Source: JBKHYJ01 sp046565505 (GTDB lineage: Bacteria; Acidobacteriota; Blastocatellia; UBA7656). Taken from it: a stretch of DNA of 64,000 nucleotides. This document shows, one piece after another, positions 17,139 to 26,360 of this stretch. Positions within the stretch are counted from its first letter, which is position 1. Every line of letters starts with the position of its first letter. A program made the translations under genes and the position numbers. The DNA is taken from positions 1 to 64,000 of the forward strand of contig JBKHYJ010000061.1 of NCBI GenBank assembly GCA_046565505.1, read 5' to 3'. Under the pieces are notes generated by a model. The model was not told the origin of the DNA and made no database searches. It was given only the letters and a program-made list of their open reading frames with translations.

Positions 17139-18641
17139 ATGTCTAACGAGCTACTAAGATCGCTGCCATCGATCGAGCGGCTGCTTACGAGACCGCTGGC
17201 GGAGCGGCTGTCTCGCGAATTTAGCCGCGACCGCGCCCGCGACCTTCTGCGCGAAATTATCGGAGAGATGAGGGAAGAAATGTTCGGGGCTCGTGGGACG
17301 GAGTCAGAGGCCGCGGGTAAACCGGGTGCGCGCGCGACACCGACCCCGGAACCCCGGCCCGGGCGTCTTGAGCCTCCGACCGCGGACTCTCTGATCGAAG
17401 AGATCGAACGGCGACTAGAAGAGCGCGCGCGGGCGTCGGCCAGGGCTTCGTTGCGCATGGTAATTAATGCTACGGGTGTCATCATACACACGAACCTCGG
17501 CCGCTCGCCGCTCGCCCGCGCGGCAATAGAGGCGGTCTCAGAGACCGCCTCTCATTACTCTAACCTCGAGTACGACCTCGCGCGCGGCGGCCGCGGGCAC
17601 AGGGAATCCCACTGCCGCGAGCTGCTCGCGCGGCTGGCCGGGAGCGAAGACGCCATCGTGGCGAACAACAACGCCGCGGCCGTCATGCTCGTCCTCGACA
17701 CGCTGGCGGCCGGCGGGGAGGTGATCGTTTCGCGCGGCGAGCTGATAGAGATAGGCGGCAGCTTTCGCATCCCTGAAGTGATGGAGAAAAGCGGCGCGCG
17801 GCTGCGCGAAGTCGGCACTACCAACCGCACACGCATAGAGGATTACGAGCGGGCGATGAACGAGCACACGCGGCTCATCTTGCGCGTGCACCCATCGAAT
17901 TATCGGATCATAGGCTTCACGGAGCGGCCCACCGTCGAAGAGGTGGCAGGGCTCGCGCGGCGCGCGGGCGTCGCGTCGTTTGAGGATTTGGGATCAGGGT
18001 GCCTGGTAGACCTCAGCCCATATGGCGTAGACGGTGAGCCCGTCGTCCGAGAGTCGCTCGACGCGGGGATCAGCGTGGTCTCTTTCAGCGGGGATAAAAT
18101 GCTTGGCGGGCCGCAGGCAGGCATCATCGCGGGGTCGCGCGAAATAGTTGACCGGGTGCGAAAGAATCCCCTGATGCGCGCGCTCAGGGTGGACAAGCTG
18201 ACTTACGCGGCGCTTGAAGCGACGCTCCGCCTCTACGAGCGCGGCGCGGCGGAAAGGGAAGTCCCCGTCATCCGGGCGATCTCGGCTACGCGCGAGGAGG
18301 TGGCGGAGCGAGCCTCGCGGCTCAGCCGCGCGATCACGCAACTGACGCACGGGCGGTTGAGAGCGAGCCTAGAAGAAGGCTACTCGGTGATAGGCGGCGG
18401 GTCGGCCCCGCAGGTCGCGCTCGCGACCGTGCTGGTCGCGCTGCGTGACGAAGAGATGTCTGCCGCGGCGATAGAAGAAGGACTGCGCAAGCACAGGGTC
18501 CCCGTCATAACACGAACCGAGAGGGGCCTTGTGATGATAGACCTTCGCACGGTGTCGGAGGATGAAGAGGCGATTGTATTAGGTGCGGTCGCCGCGCTCG
18601 CGCAACGCGCGCCCGGGATTGCCGCATCAGTAGAAGGGTAG
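17139..18641 (+). CDS. selA: L-seryl-tRNA(Sec) selenium transferase
   Basis: PLP enzyme of 500 aa that converts Ser-tRNA(Sec) to Sec-tRNA(Sec) using selenophosphate. It has the N-terminal helical domain, then a fold-type I aminotransferase core with VINATGVIIHTNLGRSPL at about 108 and the Schiff-base Lys at about 320 in FSGDKMLGGPQAG. Length matches the usual 450-500 aa. The start at 17139 (MSNELLRSLPS) is preferred over an in-frame ATG at 17094, which gives a Cys-rich extension unlike the family and lies in the probable promoter. No selB, selD or tRNA-Sec is in the window. Confidence 0.94.
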   Translation: MSNELLRSLPSIERLLTRPLAERLSREFSRDRARDLLREIIGEMREEMFGARGTESEAAGKPGARATPTPEPRPGRLEPPTADSLIEEIERRLEERARASARASLRMVINATGVIIHTNLGRSPLARAAIEAVSETASHYSNLEYDLARGGRGHRESHCRELLARLAGSEDAIVANNNAAAVMLVLDTLAAGGEVIVSRGELIEIGGSFRIPEVMEKSGARLREVGTTNRTRIEDYERAMNEHTRLILRVHPSNYRIIGFTERPTVEEVAGLARRAGVASFEDLGSGCLVDLSPYGVDGEPVVRESLDAGISVVSFSGDKMLGGPQAGIIAGSREIVDRVRKNPLMRALRVDKLTYAALEATLRLYERGAAEREVPVIRAISATREEVAERASRLSRAITQLTHGRLRASLEEGYSVIGGGSAPQVALATVLVALRDEEMSAAAIEEGLRKHRVPVITRTERGLVMIDLRTVSEDEEAIVLGAVAALAQRAPGIAASVEG

Positions 18642-18748
18642 ATGATTGCGGGTCGGGAGAGGGCTAATCACTCGCAATCGGCAACCTGAATCGGCCCGCA
18701 TCCCGAAGTTTGTAATGGGTCGCTATTCTGAATTAGGATTTAATTAAC

Positions 18749-20452
18749 ATGTTTTTACTAATTCTCAGCATCATTCAATCGCAGCAGCCGAGACTATCCC
18801 CTGTCGTGATTGCTGTCGCTGCGCTTGCCTTTATCTTGGGCGTGTCGCTGCTGATCTATTTTTTCCGCCGCATGAAGACTAGCGAGAAGGAGGTCGAAGA
18901 AGATTGGGCCTTGTCGCGGCGCAGCCTCTTCGTAAACCCTGAGCCGGTCGGGCAGAAGACTGAGGAGGCCGCCGCGGAGCCCGCGCCGCACGAACATGTG
19001 GATCAAGCGGCGACGAGGGAGCTGGCCTCCGCCCGCGTGGCCGATGTCCCTGAAGCGTCGACCGAGAGAGTCGTACAGCAGCAGCCGGCGACAGAAGTGT
19101 TCGGGGCAGTAAGTCTGCCCGCGCCTGAGATGAGTGCCGGGGATTCTCCTGCCATTATCGAGGAGCGACCACATAATCCAAAACCTGAGCCCCAGCCGGC
19201 TCCCGAAGCGCGTCCGACCGAAGTGCTAACAAGCCCTCAACCCTTACATGTTACTGAAGAGGCCGGGACGGCCGGCGACGTCGCGCACTTTGATGATGAC
19301 GTGTGGGCAGGGCTCGAGATAGACGAGCCGCAGAGCCCGCCCGCTCCGCCGCCTGCCCGAGTTGACCGGCAGACGCAGTTATTCGGCTCCTCAGAGCTGT
19401 GGCGCGCTAAAGATCAGCCTTCAACCGAGCAGGTCGGCAAACAAACACAGCCGCCCGTCGAGAGCGCCGAGACGCGTCTCGGCGCGCGCGTCGAACACCC
19501 TGCCGGGCGAGAGCCATTCGAGCCGCCCATCATCAAGCCGCTCACGCCGCGAGAAGAACTCACATTCACGGGTAAGCAGAGGGTCTCGCCCGCGCCCGAC
19601 GATCTTTATGCGAGCAGCGCTCATGACAGAAAAGGCCCCGCTGACGAGACCGTGACTTATGGCGCGAGTGCCGACCGCCAGCCGGCGCAGAGCCAGCAGC
19701 GGCACGACGCACAAAGCTTATATGAAGATAACGCCCGGCCGGTCGAATCGGCTTCACCTTCAAACACGCGCCCTGCTTCCGCCGACAGGCCCACCGGGTC
19801 GCCCGCCGCCGTCGGCCATGCCGGGGGCGTGCGCAGCTCGCCCGCCGGGTCCATTCTGGGCCTGCCCGCCGAGGCGTCTTACAAGCCTTTGATACTCGGC
19901 GACCCGGCACGCTCTAAAGAAGAGAGGGGCATAGGCGCGTTGTCGAATTACGGCAGGCCGCTTGAGAAAGATGGCGGCCGCGGCGGCACGGTCGCGCTAC
20001 TCGTGGTAGTCTTAATCATAGGCGGGGGATTGCTGGCTTACCTGTTGATCCCATCGGTCCACTCACGAGCGAACGCCTTTGTCGCGCACCTGCGCGGGAC
20101 GGATGTAGAAGAGGCCCGCAGAGTCGCGATGACGCCCAAGGCCACTATATACCCGCGCGTCGGCTCAGAAGTGAACAAAAATCAGGTCAAAATAAAAGGC
20201 GCCGTCGACAACATCTGGAATGAGCCGCTTGAAAACCTCAGCGTAGAGGTGGCGCTTCAGCGCGGCGGAGACGCGCCGCCCCAGACCATCAAGGTGGCAG
20301 TCAGCCCCAACCCGCTCCCGCCGAATCAACGCGGCTCTTTCGACTTCGAGTATGACGGCAAGAGGGACACGGGGTTCGTCGGCTATAAAATCACGAAGCT
20401 GTTCAGCAACGATAATGAGATAAAATTCACCAGCCCGAACGCCCAGAAGTAG
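18749..20452 (+). CDS. Two-TM membrane protein with long disordered region and C-terminal FxLYD-like domain
   Basis: A 567-aa protein of unknown function. A membrane segment is at about 16-38 (VVIAVAALAFILGVSLLIYF). Next come about 370 residues of Pro/Glu/Ala-rich, apparently disordered sequence, a second membrane segment at about 413-433 (LLVVVLIIGGGLLAYLLI), and a compact beta-rich C-terminal domain (about 465-567). The last resembles the FxLYD/DUF3426 type of extracytoplasmic domain (KGAVDNIWNEPLENLSVEVAL). Topology would place either the disordered stretch or the C-terminal domain in the periplasm. It lies between selA and pilT without obvious operon coupling. No enzymatic motif is visible. 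Confidence 0.8.
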   Translation: MFLLILSIIQSQQPRLSPVVIAVAALAFILGVSLLIYFFRRMKTSEKEVEEDWALSRRSLFVNPEPVGQKTEEAAAEPAPHEHVDQAATRELASARVADVPEASTERVVQQQPATEVFGAVSLPAPEMSAGDSPAIIEERPHNPKPEPQPAPEARPTEVLTSPQPLHVTEEAGTAGDVAHFDDDVWAGLEIDEPQSPPAPPPARVDRQTQLFGSSELWRAKDQPSTEQVGKQTQPPVESAETRLGARVEHPAGREPFEPPIIKPLTPREELTFTGKQRVSPAPDDLYASSAHDRKGPADETVTYGASADRQPAQSQQRHDAQSLYEDNARPVESASPSNTRPASADRPTGSPAAVGHAGGVRSSPAGSILGLPAEASYKPLILGDPARSKEERGIGALSNYGRPLEKDGGRGGTVALLVVVLIIGGGLLAYLLIPSVHSRANAFVAHLRGTDVEEARRVAMTPKATIYPRVGSEVNKNQVKIKGAVDNIWNEPLENLSVEVALQRGGDAPPQTIKVAVSPNPLPPNQRGSFDFEYDGKRDTGFVGYKITKLFSNDNEIKFTSPNAQK

Positions 20453-20793
20453 GGCCCGGCCGGGCGAGTCAATTAGTTGATATATTGTGCGGGGCGTTGA
20501 AGATGAAAACCCGGCCGCGCGGGCCCGGCGCACTGCCCCGGCGGCATTTTATTACTGTTGCCCCGTATTGAAGTTGCCTCTATAATACGCACGCTGAAGG
20601 TCAGGGCCTCTTCGATTCATCGTTAATCCGCGGCCGCTTCTTCGGCGCATGCCCCTTATGATTCCTCCGACCCCGACCTGCATAGAGAGCCGCGAAGGCG
20701 TCGGGCGCACTCCTCCGAACACCAAGCGTTAACAGGACTGTCCCCGCAATTCTGATAATCAGTCGTCAGACAAGCTACGCGAGGCAAGGGCTA
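20453..20793 (+). other. 341-bp intergenic region upstream of pilT
   Basis: It contains GC-rich short palindromes just after the upstream stop (GCCCGGCCGGGC, 20454-20465), the pilT promoter at 20558-20586, and an about 200-nt untranslated leader. I see no ORF, RNA gene or recognisable riboswitch in the leader. Confidence 0.6.
20558..20586 (+). promoter_or_regulatory. Sigma-70 type promoter for pilT-recX
   Basis: TTGCCC (20558-20563), a 17-bp spacer, and a perfect TATAAT (20581-20586). The predicted leader to the pilT ATG is about 200 nt. Confidence 0.7.
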
Positions 20794-22002
20794 ATGTCAC
20801 CCAGTATCGATCAACTGCTGACCATCGCATGCAGCAAAGGCGCCTCCGACCTGCACATCAAGGCCGGCAGCTTCCCTTTCATGCGGGTCAATGGCGAGCT
20901 TCAGCCGATGGTAGAGGCGCAGCGATTATCTGCCGAAGACACGCTCAACATGGCTTTCTCGATAATGAACAATCGCCAGAAGCAGCGATTCGGCGAAAGC
21001 TCGGAAATAGACATCGCGTACGGCGTGTCGGGGCTCGGCCGCTTCCGCTGCAACGTGTTCCAGCAGCGCGGGACCGTCGGCATGGTGCTGCGCGTGATAC
21101 CGACGACCGTCCGCACGACCGAAGAGCTGAGGCTGCCATCGGTTATCGAAAAGATCGCAGACGAGAATCGCGGCCTCGTGCTCGTCACGGGCTCGACGGG
21201 CTCGGGCAAATCGACCACGCTCGCCGCCATGATCGACTACATGAATCGCACCCGCACCGGGCACATAGTCACCATCGAAGACCCCATAGAATTCCTGCAC
21301 CGCGACAAAAAATCTTACGTGAACCAGCGCGAAGTAGACGTGGACACGAGGAGCTTTTCCGAGGCGCTGCGGGGCGCCCTGCGCCAGGACCCAGACGTGA
21401 TACTCGTGGGCGAGATGCGCGACTACGAAACCATAGAGACCGCGATCACGGCCGCCGAAACGGGCCACCTCGTCTTATCCACGCTGCACACGCTCGACGC
21501 CACGGAGACGGTCAACCGCATAGTGTCCGTCTTCCCGCCGCACCAACAGCGGGCCGTCCGGCTGCAACTGGCCAGCGTATTGAAAGCGGTGGTGTCGATG
21601 AGGCTCGTGCGCGCGGCCGAGTCCATACAGGGTCGCGTCCCTGCGGTAGAAGTCATGGTCGTCACGCCTTACATACGCGACTGCATCGTCCACCCTGAGA
21701 AGACCTACATGATACGCGAGTCTATAGCACAGGGCACTTCGCAGTACGGCATGCAGACGTTCGACCAGTCGTTGTTTGATTTGTACACTCGCGGGTTGAT
21801 AACATACGAAGAAGCGCTCGCGGGCGCGACTAACGCGGACGAGTTCAAGCTGAGGGTTTCAGGCGTCAGGTCCGTATCGGACCAGGCCCGCGAAGACATG
21901 GAGCGCGTGCGGAGGCGCACAGGCCCGCTCGACGCGACGAAGCCCGAAACTAAACAATTTGTCAATTGGCTTTTAGAAGGCACAGAGCAAGTGACGAGAT
22001 GA
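20794..22002 (+). CDS. pilT: Type IV pilus retraction ATPase PilT
   Basis: Hexameric cytoplasmic ATPase of 402 aa that powers pilus retraction and twitching motility. An N-terminal PAS-like domain (SKGASDLHIKAGS) is followed by the secretion-ATPase core: Walker A GSTGSGKST at about 133-141, the Asp box, Walker B DPDVILVGEMRD, and the His box (GHLVLSTLHT). The DLHIKAG and AGGTS-like C-terminal signature (AIAQGTSQYGMQTFDQSL here) fit PilT better than PilB. Its stop codon overlaps the recX start (ATGA), so the two are translationally coupled. No other pilus genes are nearby. Confidence 0.95.
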   Translation: MSPSIDQLLTIACSKGASDLHIKAGSFPFMRVNGELQPMVEAQRLSAEDTLNMAFSIMNNRQKQRFGESSEIDIAYGVSGLGRFRCNVFQQRGTVGMVLRVIPTTVRTTEELRLPSVIEKIADENRGLVLVTGSTGSGKSTTLAAMIDYMNRTRTGHIVTIEDPIEFLHRDKKSYVNQREVDVDTRSFSEALRGALRQDPDVILVGEMRDYETIETAITAAETGHLVLSTLHTLDATETVNRIVSVFPPHQQRAVRLQLASVLKAVVSMRLVRAAESIQGRVPAVEVMVVTPYIRDCIVHPEKTYMIRESIAQGTSQYGMQTFDQSLFDLYTRGLITYEEALAGATNADEFKLRVSGVRSVSDQAREDMERVRRRTGPLDATKPETKQFVNWLLEGTEQVTR

Positions 22003-22601
22003 CCCGCCGGCGCGGCCGCAAGGCGTCCGGGCGACCGGGAACCGGCGACTCGACGCCCGAGCCGAATGAGCAGGGGGAAGGGGGCAGCCAGCCCGCGCCC
22101 CGCGCGGCGAATCCTGATAAGCTGCGCAAGCGAATCATGGCAAGAGCGCTCAACATACTGGCCGCGAGGGCCCGCAGCGAGGGCCAGTTACGCGAACAGT
22201 TGCTCGCGAAGGCATGGGCCGAGCCGGGGCTGGTTGACGAGTGCATTGTGCGGTTGAAGGAGTTGGGTTACGTCAACGACGACCTCTTCGCGCACAGTTA
22301 CGCGACCTCACGCGTAGGCGCGCGGGCGGTCGGCCGGTCTAGGGTGGCGCGAGAGCTCGCGGGCAAAAAGGTCGCGCGTAAGACAATTGATGAGGCGCTC
22401 GACACGGTGTTTGAAGAGGTGGGCGAAGAGGCGCTGATCGACCGGGCAATCCAGAAGCGCATGCGGACGCATGGCCGCCCCGCCGACAGAGGGAGCGCCA
22501 AGAGAATGTTCGACCACCTGGCACGACTCGGCTTTGAGTACGACCTTATAGTAAGGAAGCTACAGGCCCTCAGGGCAAAGATGGAAGGAAACGATGAATG
22601 A
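21999..22601 (+). CDS. recX: RecX family regulatory protein
   Basis: Helical regulator of 200 aa that in characterised bacteria caps or inhibits RecA filaments. After a disordered Arg/Gly/Pro-rich N-terminal tail of about 40 residues, three-helix RecX repeats are visible: ARALNILAARARSEGQLREQLLAK, then VDECIVRLKELGYVNDDLFA, and the C-terminal repeat ending in RLGFEYDLIVRKLQAL. The ATG overlaps the pilT stop by 4 bp (ATGA), which fixes the start. An upstream in-frame ATG inside pilT is less likely. The usual genomic partner recA is not in the window, so coupling to pilT is unusual. Confidence 0.88.
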   Translation: MTRRRGRKASGRPGTGDSTPEPNEQGEGGSQPAPRAANPDKLRKRIMARALNILAARARSEGQLREQLLAKAWAEPGLVDECIVRLKELGYVNDDLFAHSYATSRVGARAVGRSRVARELAGKKVARKTIDEALDTVFEEVGEEALIDRAIQKRMRTHGRPADRGSAKRMFDHLARLGFEYDLIVRKLQALRAKMEGNDE

Positions 22602-22621
22602 CGGGCTCCGGGCGGCCGATG

Positions 22622-22648
22622 GCGGTGAATCATTGGGTGATTCACCGC
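22622..22648. repeat. Perfect 11-bp inverted repeat in the recX-PilZ gap
   Basis: GCGGTGAATCA and TGATTCACCGC flank a 5-nt TTGGG loop. It lies 20 bp after the recX stop and 30 bp before the PilZ gene. No T-run follows, so it is either a weak terminator or RNA-stabilising hairpin, or a protein-binding site. Confidence 0.6.
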
Positions 22649-22677
22649 TCGTCGCACAGGGCGCGTCGTCCTGAAGC

Positions 22678-23391
22678 GTGATTGAGATGAAGTACGGTAA
22701 AGACAGGCGGGATGCGAAGCGCGTCGGCTACCTCTGCGAAGTGGAGTGCGAAGGCGACGGGGTGCGTCTCGCTTCGCGCATCAATGATTTGAGCGTGACG
22801 GGCGCCTTCATCGATTCAATGACGAGCTACGCGCCGGGGACGATTCTCAGGCTGAGGTTCAGAATAAAAAATATCCCCATCGAGGCGGATTGCGAGGTGC
22901 GATACGGCATGCAGCAGATGGGCATGGGCGTCCGCTTCATCAACCTCAAGCCGGAATATCAGGCCGTCATCGAGCACCTCATCGACGGCAAGCCGCTCGC
23001 CGCGCCGCCGGTCGCCGCCCCGCCGCCAGACGCCGCTCAGGCCCGGCCCGAGCCGCCGCAGGACAGGAATATGCTGCTGGGCAATTTCGCGGTCGTGAGC
23101 CTGTTTGATGTCATACAGATCATCGAGAACAACCGGCTGACTGGCGCCCTCGTCATAACGTCCCCCGCCGCTGACGGCGAGACTTACTTCAACGCGGGCC
23201 GAATCGTCGGCGCGAAATCCGGGGCGGCCGAGGGGCAAGAAGCCCTGTTAAAGTTTCTCGACGTGACGGAAGGCGTATTTGAATTTCACAAATCAGATGG
23301 CGAGTACGAATGCAATATACAGGCTACGAGCAACATAGGCTTGATGCTCGACCTGCTGCGCGCCAAAGATGAAGAGGCCGCGTTCTCCTGA
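22678..23391 (+). CDS. PilZ (c-di-GMP-binding) and DUF4388 protein
   Basis: Predicted c-di-GMP effector of 237 aa. Residues about 8-105 are a PilZ domain with both ligand motifs: RDAKR (RxxxR) near the N-terminus and DLSVTG (D/NxSxxG) about 25 residues later. A short Pro/Ala linker follows. Residues about 130-235 form a DUF4388 (PatA-N-like) domain beginning LLGNFAVVSLFDVIQIIENNR, a family found in gliding and pilus-linked signalling proteins. The GTG at 22678 or the ATG at 22687 could be the start; neither has a strong ribosome site. Its position just after pilT-recX suggests a role in surface motility, which is inference. Confidence 0.87.
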   Translation: MIEMKYGKDRRDAKRVGYLCEVECEGDGVRLASRINDLSVTGAFIDSMTSYAPGTILRLRFRIKNIPIEADCEVRYGMQQMGMGVRFINLKPEYQAVIEHLIDGKPLAAPPVAAPPPDAAQARPEPPQDRNMLLGNFAVVSLFDVIQIIENNRLTGALVITSPAADGETYFNAGRIVGAKSGAAEGQEALLKFLDVTEGVFEFHKSDGEYECNIQATSNIGLMLDLLRAKDEEAAFS

Positions 23392-23507
23392 CCTGAATCA
23401 ACCGGACCGAAGACGCGCGGAAATTTTATGACCGCCGCGCAGGTTCATCACCCGCTCCACTTCGCCCGCAGTCCCTTCCCTTCCTACCCCGCTAAACTGC
23501 GGTTTGC

Positions 23508-23513
23508 TATAAT
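23508..23513 (+). promoter_or_regulatory. Probable -10 element of alaS
   Basis: A perfect TATAAT lies 35 bp before the alaS ATG. No good -35 is visible at normal spacing. Confidence 0.45.
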
Positions 23514-23548
23514 TCAATATTCAAATTTCGATAGCAAAGATAATTATT

Positions 23549-26260
23549 ATGACCGGACATGAAATCAGACAGAAGTTTCTAAACTATTTCGCCGAGCGCG
23601 GGCACCGCGTGGTTAAAAGCTCGCCCCTGCTGCCCGCCAACGACCCGTCATTACTTTTCACGAACGCGGGCATGAATCAATTCAAGGATGTATTCCTGGG
23701 CCGCGAGCGGCGCGACTATAACCGCGCGGCGTCGTCTCAGAAGTGCGTGCGGGCGGGCGGCAAACATAACGACCTGGACGAAGTGGGGCGGACGGCCCGC
23801 CACCACACGTTCTTCGAGATGCTCGGCAATTTCTCCTTCGGCGATTATTTCAAGAAGGAGGCCATTTACTTCGCCTGGGACCTGCTCGTCAACGAGTTCA
23901 AGCTCGACCCCGCGCGGATGTGGTTCACCGTCTTTGAGGGGGACGCCGAAGTCCCTGCCGATGAAGAGGCGGTCCGCTACTGGGAGCAGGTGGGCGCGCG
24001 GCCGGAGCGCATACTGCGCTTCGGGCGCAAAGACAACTTCTGGCAGATGGCCGACACCGGGCCGTGCGGGCCTAACTCTGAGATAAATTACTACCTCGGC
24101 GAGAACCCGGAGGATCCGGAGTTCAATCGCGCGGAGTACGTGAATGGGCCGGGCGACCGGACCGTAGAGATATGGAATCTCGTCTTCATGCAGTTCAACC
24201 GGGTCAAGGTCTCGGACTCCGAATACAGGCTCGACCCGCTGCCGTCCCCCTCGGTAGACACGGGCGCGGGCCTAGAGAGGCTCGCGGCGGTGCTCCAGGG
24301 CGTGAAGTCGGCTTACGACACGGACCTCATAAAGCCGATCATAGATTTCATCTCGAAGCTCTGCGGCAAACGGTACGACTACGACTCGCCCGAGGGCGTT
24401 TCGATGCGGGTGATCGCAGACCATGCGCGCGCGACAGCATTCTCCATCGCTGACGGCATAGCGCCGGGCAACGTCGGCCGGAACTACGTGCTGCGCAAAA
24501 TCATGCGGCGGGCAATCTTCCACGGCGTGAAAGGGCTCGGGCTGAAATCGCCCTTCTTTCACAAAGCCACCGAGTTCGTGGGGGATTTCATGGCGGAGGC
24601 TTACCCCGAGCTTATCTCTTCGCGCCACCTAATAGAGCAGACGGTGCGCGGCGAGGAGCAGCGCTTCAGCCGCATACTCAACGTCGGCGAGCCGCGCCTC
24701 AATGAATTATTCGACCGCTACGCCCCGGCCATGCCGCCCATGCTGGAGATGGCGCGGACCTACGACACCTATGGCGTGCCGCGCGACCTGATCCGCGTAG
24801 AGCTGGGCCAGCACGGCACGGAAATAGACGAAGAAGAATTCAACGAGCAGTTCGACGCCGCGCTGCGCGACCTTCAGCAACAGACCGGGGCCACGATGGC
24901 ACAGGCCGTGTCCGCGCGCCGCGCGAAAGAAATCTACGCGAAGGTTGCCGAGGCGCTGCCCCGGACGGAATTCCGCGGGTACGAAGAGACGGACACAGAG
25001 GACGCGCGCGTACTCGCAATCATCGTCGGTGACGAGCAGCGCGATAAACTCTCCGCAGGGGAGACGGGCGAAGTCATGCTCGACCGCTCGCCGTTCTACG
25101 CCGAATCGGGCGGCCAGATCGGCGACACGGGGGTGTTCGAGGGCGATAATTTGATCGCCTCCGTCGAAGACACGTATGCAGTGATTGCGGGATATTACCT
25201 CCACAGGGCCAAAGTCGAGCATGGCGAGCTTCGCGTAGGCGACGGCGTGCGCGCGCGGGTCGACGCCGAGCGGCGGCGGCGCATCAGGGCCAATCACACC
25301 GGCACACACCTGCTGCATGCAGCGCTCCGTGAAGTGCTCGGCCCGCACGTCAAGCAGGCGGGCTCGCTCGTCGCGCCCGACCGTTTGCGGTTCGACTTCA
25401 CACACTACGCGCCGCTCGCCGCCGAAGAGATCGCGGAGATAGAGCGGCTGGTCAACACCGAGGTGCTCCTCAACCGCCCTGTGGAGACGGAAATCAAACC
25501 ACTTGATGAGGCGCTGAAGTCTGGCGCGATGGCCCTGTTCGGAGAAAAGTACGCCTCAGACGTTCGCGTGGTCAGCGTTCCGGGGTTCTCGACAGAGCTG
25601 TGCGGCGGAACGCATGTCCGGGCGACCGGCGACATAGGGCCGTTTAAGATCGTCAGCGATTCGTCCATCGCGGCCGGCGTCCGAAGGCTGGAGGCCCTGA
25701 CGGCCGACGCGGCGATCGCGCGGTTCCAGAACGACGAGCAAGTCTTAAAGCAATTGAATGAAAAGTTGAGGTCGAGGCCGGAAGAGATTGCCGCCCAGGT
25801 CGATAAATTAGTCGAGCAGGTGCGCCAGTACGAGCGCGAGCTGAAAGAAGCGAGAGTGAAGCTGGCGCAGGCGAATCTATCCGCCACGGCGAAGGCCAAC
25901 CCGGAGGGCGCGGCGTATCGTAAAGTGGCCGGCGTCAACGTGCGCGCCGAGAGGGTCTCCGATCTCGATTCTAATGGCCTGCGCCAGCTCGCCGACACTA
26001 TCGCGCAGCAGATCAAGCCTGGGGTTGTAATATTAGGACAGGCTAACAATGGCAAGGCGTCGCTCGTCGTCCGCGTAAGCGATGACCTGACTGACAGGCT
26101 CAACGCGGGCCACATAGTCCGCGAAGTCGCCGCGCTGATCGGGGGCAAGGGAGGCGGCCGCGCGGATATGGCTACGGGGGGGGGGGCCGAGCCCGAGAAG
26201 CTCGACCAGGCATTGGACGCCAGCTACGCTATGGTCGAGCGAATGCTCGGCGTTGAGTAG
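23549..26260 (+). CDS. alaS: Alanyl-tRNA synthetase
   Basis: Class II aminoacyl-tRNA synthetase of 903 aa, normal full length. Order: catalytic core (N-terminal HEIRQKFLNYFAERGH, motif 2 near FEMLGNFSFGDYF, motif 3 near DTGAGLERL), tRNA-recognition region, editing domain with the zinc site HTGTHLLH plus CGGTH, a coiled coil (about 730-790), and a C-Ala/DHHA1 domain ending GGKGGGRADMA. A run of eleven G residues (26176-26186) encodes Thr-Gly-Gly-Gly-Ala near the C-terminus and is in frame. A stem-loop follows the gene. Confidence 0.98.
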   Translation: MTGHEIRQKFLNYFAERGHRVVKSSPLLPANDPSLLFTNAGMNQFKDVFLGRERRDYNRAASSQKCVRAGGKHNDLDEVGRTARHHTFFEMLGNFSFGDYFKKEAIYFAWDLLVNEFKLDPARMWFTVFEGDAEVPADEEAVRYWEQVGARPERILRFGRKDNFWQMADTGPCGPNSEINYYLGENPEDPEFNRAEYVNGPGDRTVEIWNLVFMQFNRVKVSDSEYRLDPLPSPSVDTGAGLERLAAVLQGVKSAYDTDLIKPIIDFISKLCGKRYDYDSPEGVSMRVIADHARATAFSIADGIAPGNVGRNYVLRKIMRRAIFHGVKGLGLKSPFFHKATEFVGDFMAEAYPELISSRHLIEQTVRGEEQRFSRILNVGEPRLNELFDRYAPAMPPMLEMARTYDTYGVPRDLIRVELGQHGTEIDEEEFNEQFDAALRDLQQQTGATMAQAVSARRAKEIYAKVAEALPRTEFRGYEETDTEDARVLAIIVGDEQRDKLSAGETGEVMLDRSPFYAESGGQIGDTGVFEGDNLIASVEDTYAVIAGYYLHRAKVEHGELRVGDGVRARVDAERRRRIRANHTGTHLLHAALREVLGPHVKQAGSLVAPDRLRFDFTHYAPLAAEEIAEIERLVNTEVLLNRPVETEIKPLDEALKSGAMALFGEKYASDVRVVSVPGFSTELCGGTHVRATGDIGPFKIVSDSSIAAGVRRLEALTADAAIARFQNDEQVLKQLNEKLRSRPEEIAAQVDKLVEQVRQYERELKEARVKLAQANLSATAKANPEGAAYRKVAGVNVRAERVSDLDSNGLRQLADTIAQQIKPGVVILGQANNGKASLVVRVSDDLTDRLNAGHIVREVAALIGGKGGGRADMATGGGAEPEKLDQALDASYAMVERMLGVE

Positions 26261-26324
26261 GCGCGCGGCTCGCGTCATCGAGATGGCAGCCGCTTCGGGC
26301 CTTCGGCCATGCTCGCGGTTTCTG

Positions 26325-26360
26325 GAAAGACTCATCGTCAGGCGCGGTGAGTCTTTCGCG
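26325..26360 (+). terminator. Stem-loop after alaS
   Basis: A perfect 10-bp stem (GAAAGACTCA at 26325, TGAGTCTTTC at 26348) with a 13-nt loop. The T-run is poor (GCGTCTT), so termination would be weak or assisted. Confidence 0.55.

Noticed and set aside
20593..20793. Riboswitch (for example c-di-GMP type) in the pilT leader
   Set aside because: The leader is long enough, but I could not find conserved aptamer sequence or a convincing fold by eye.
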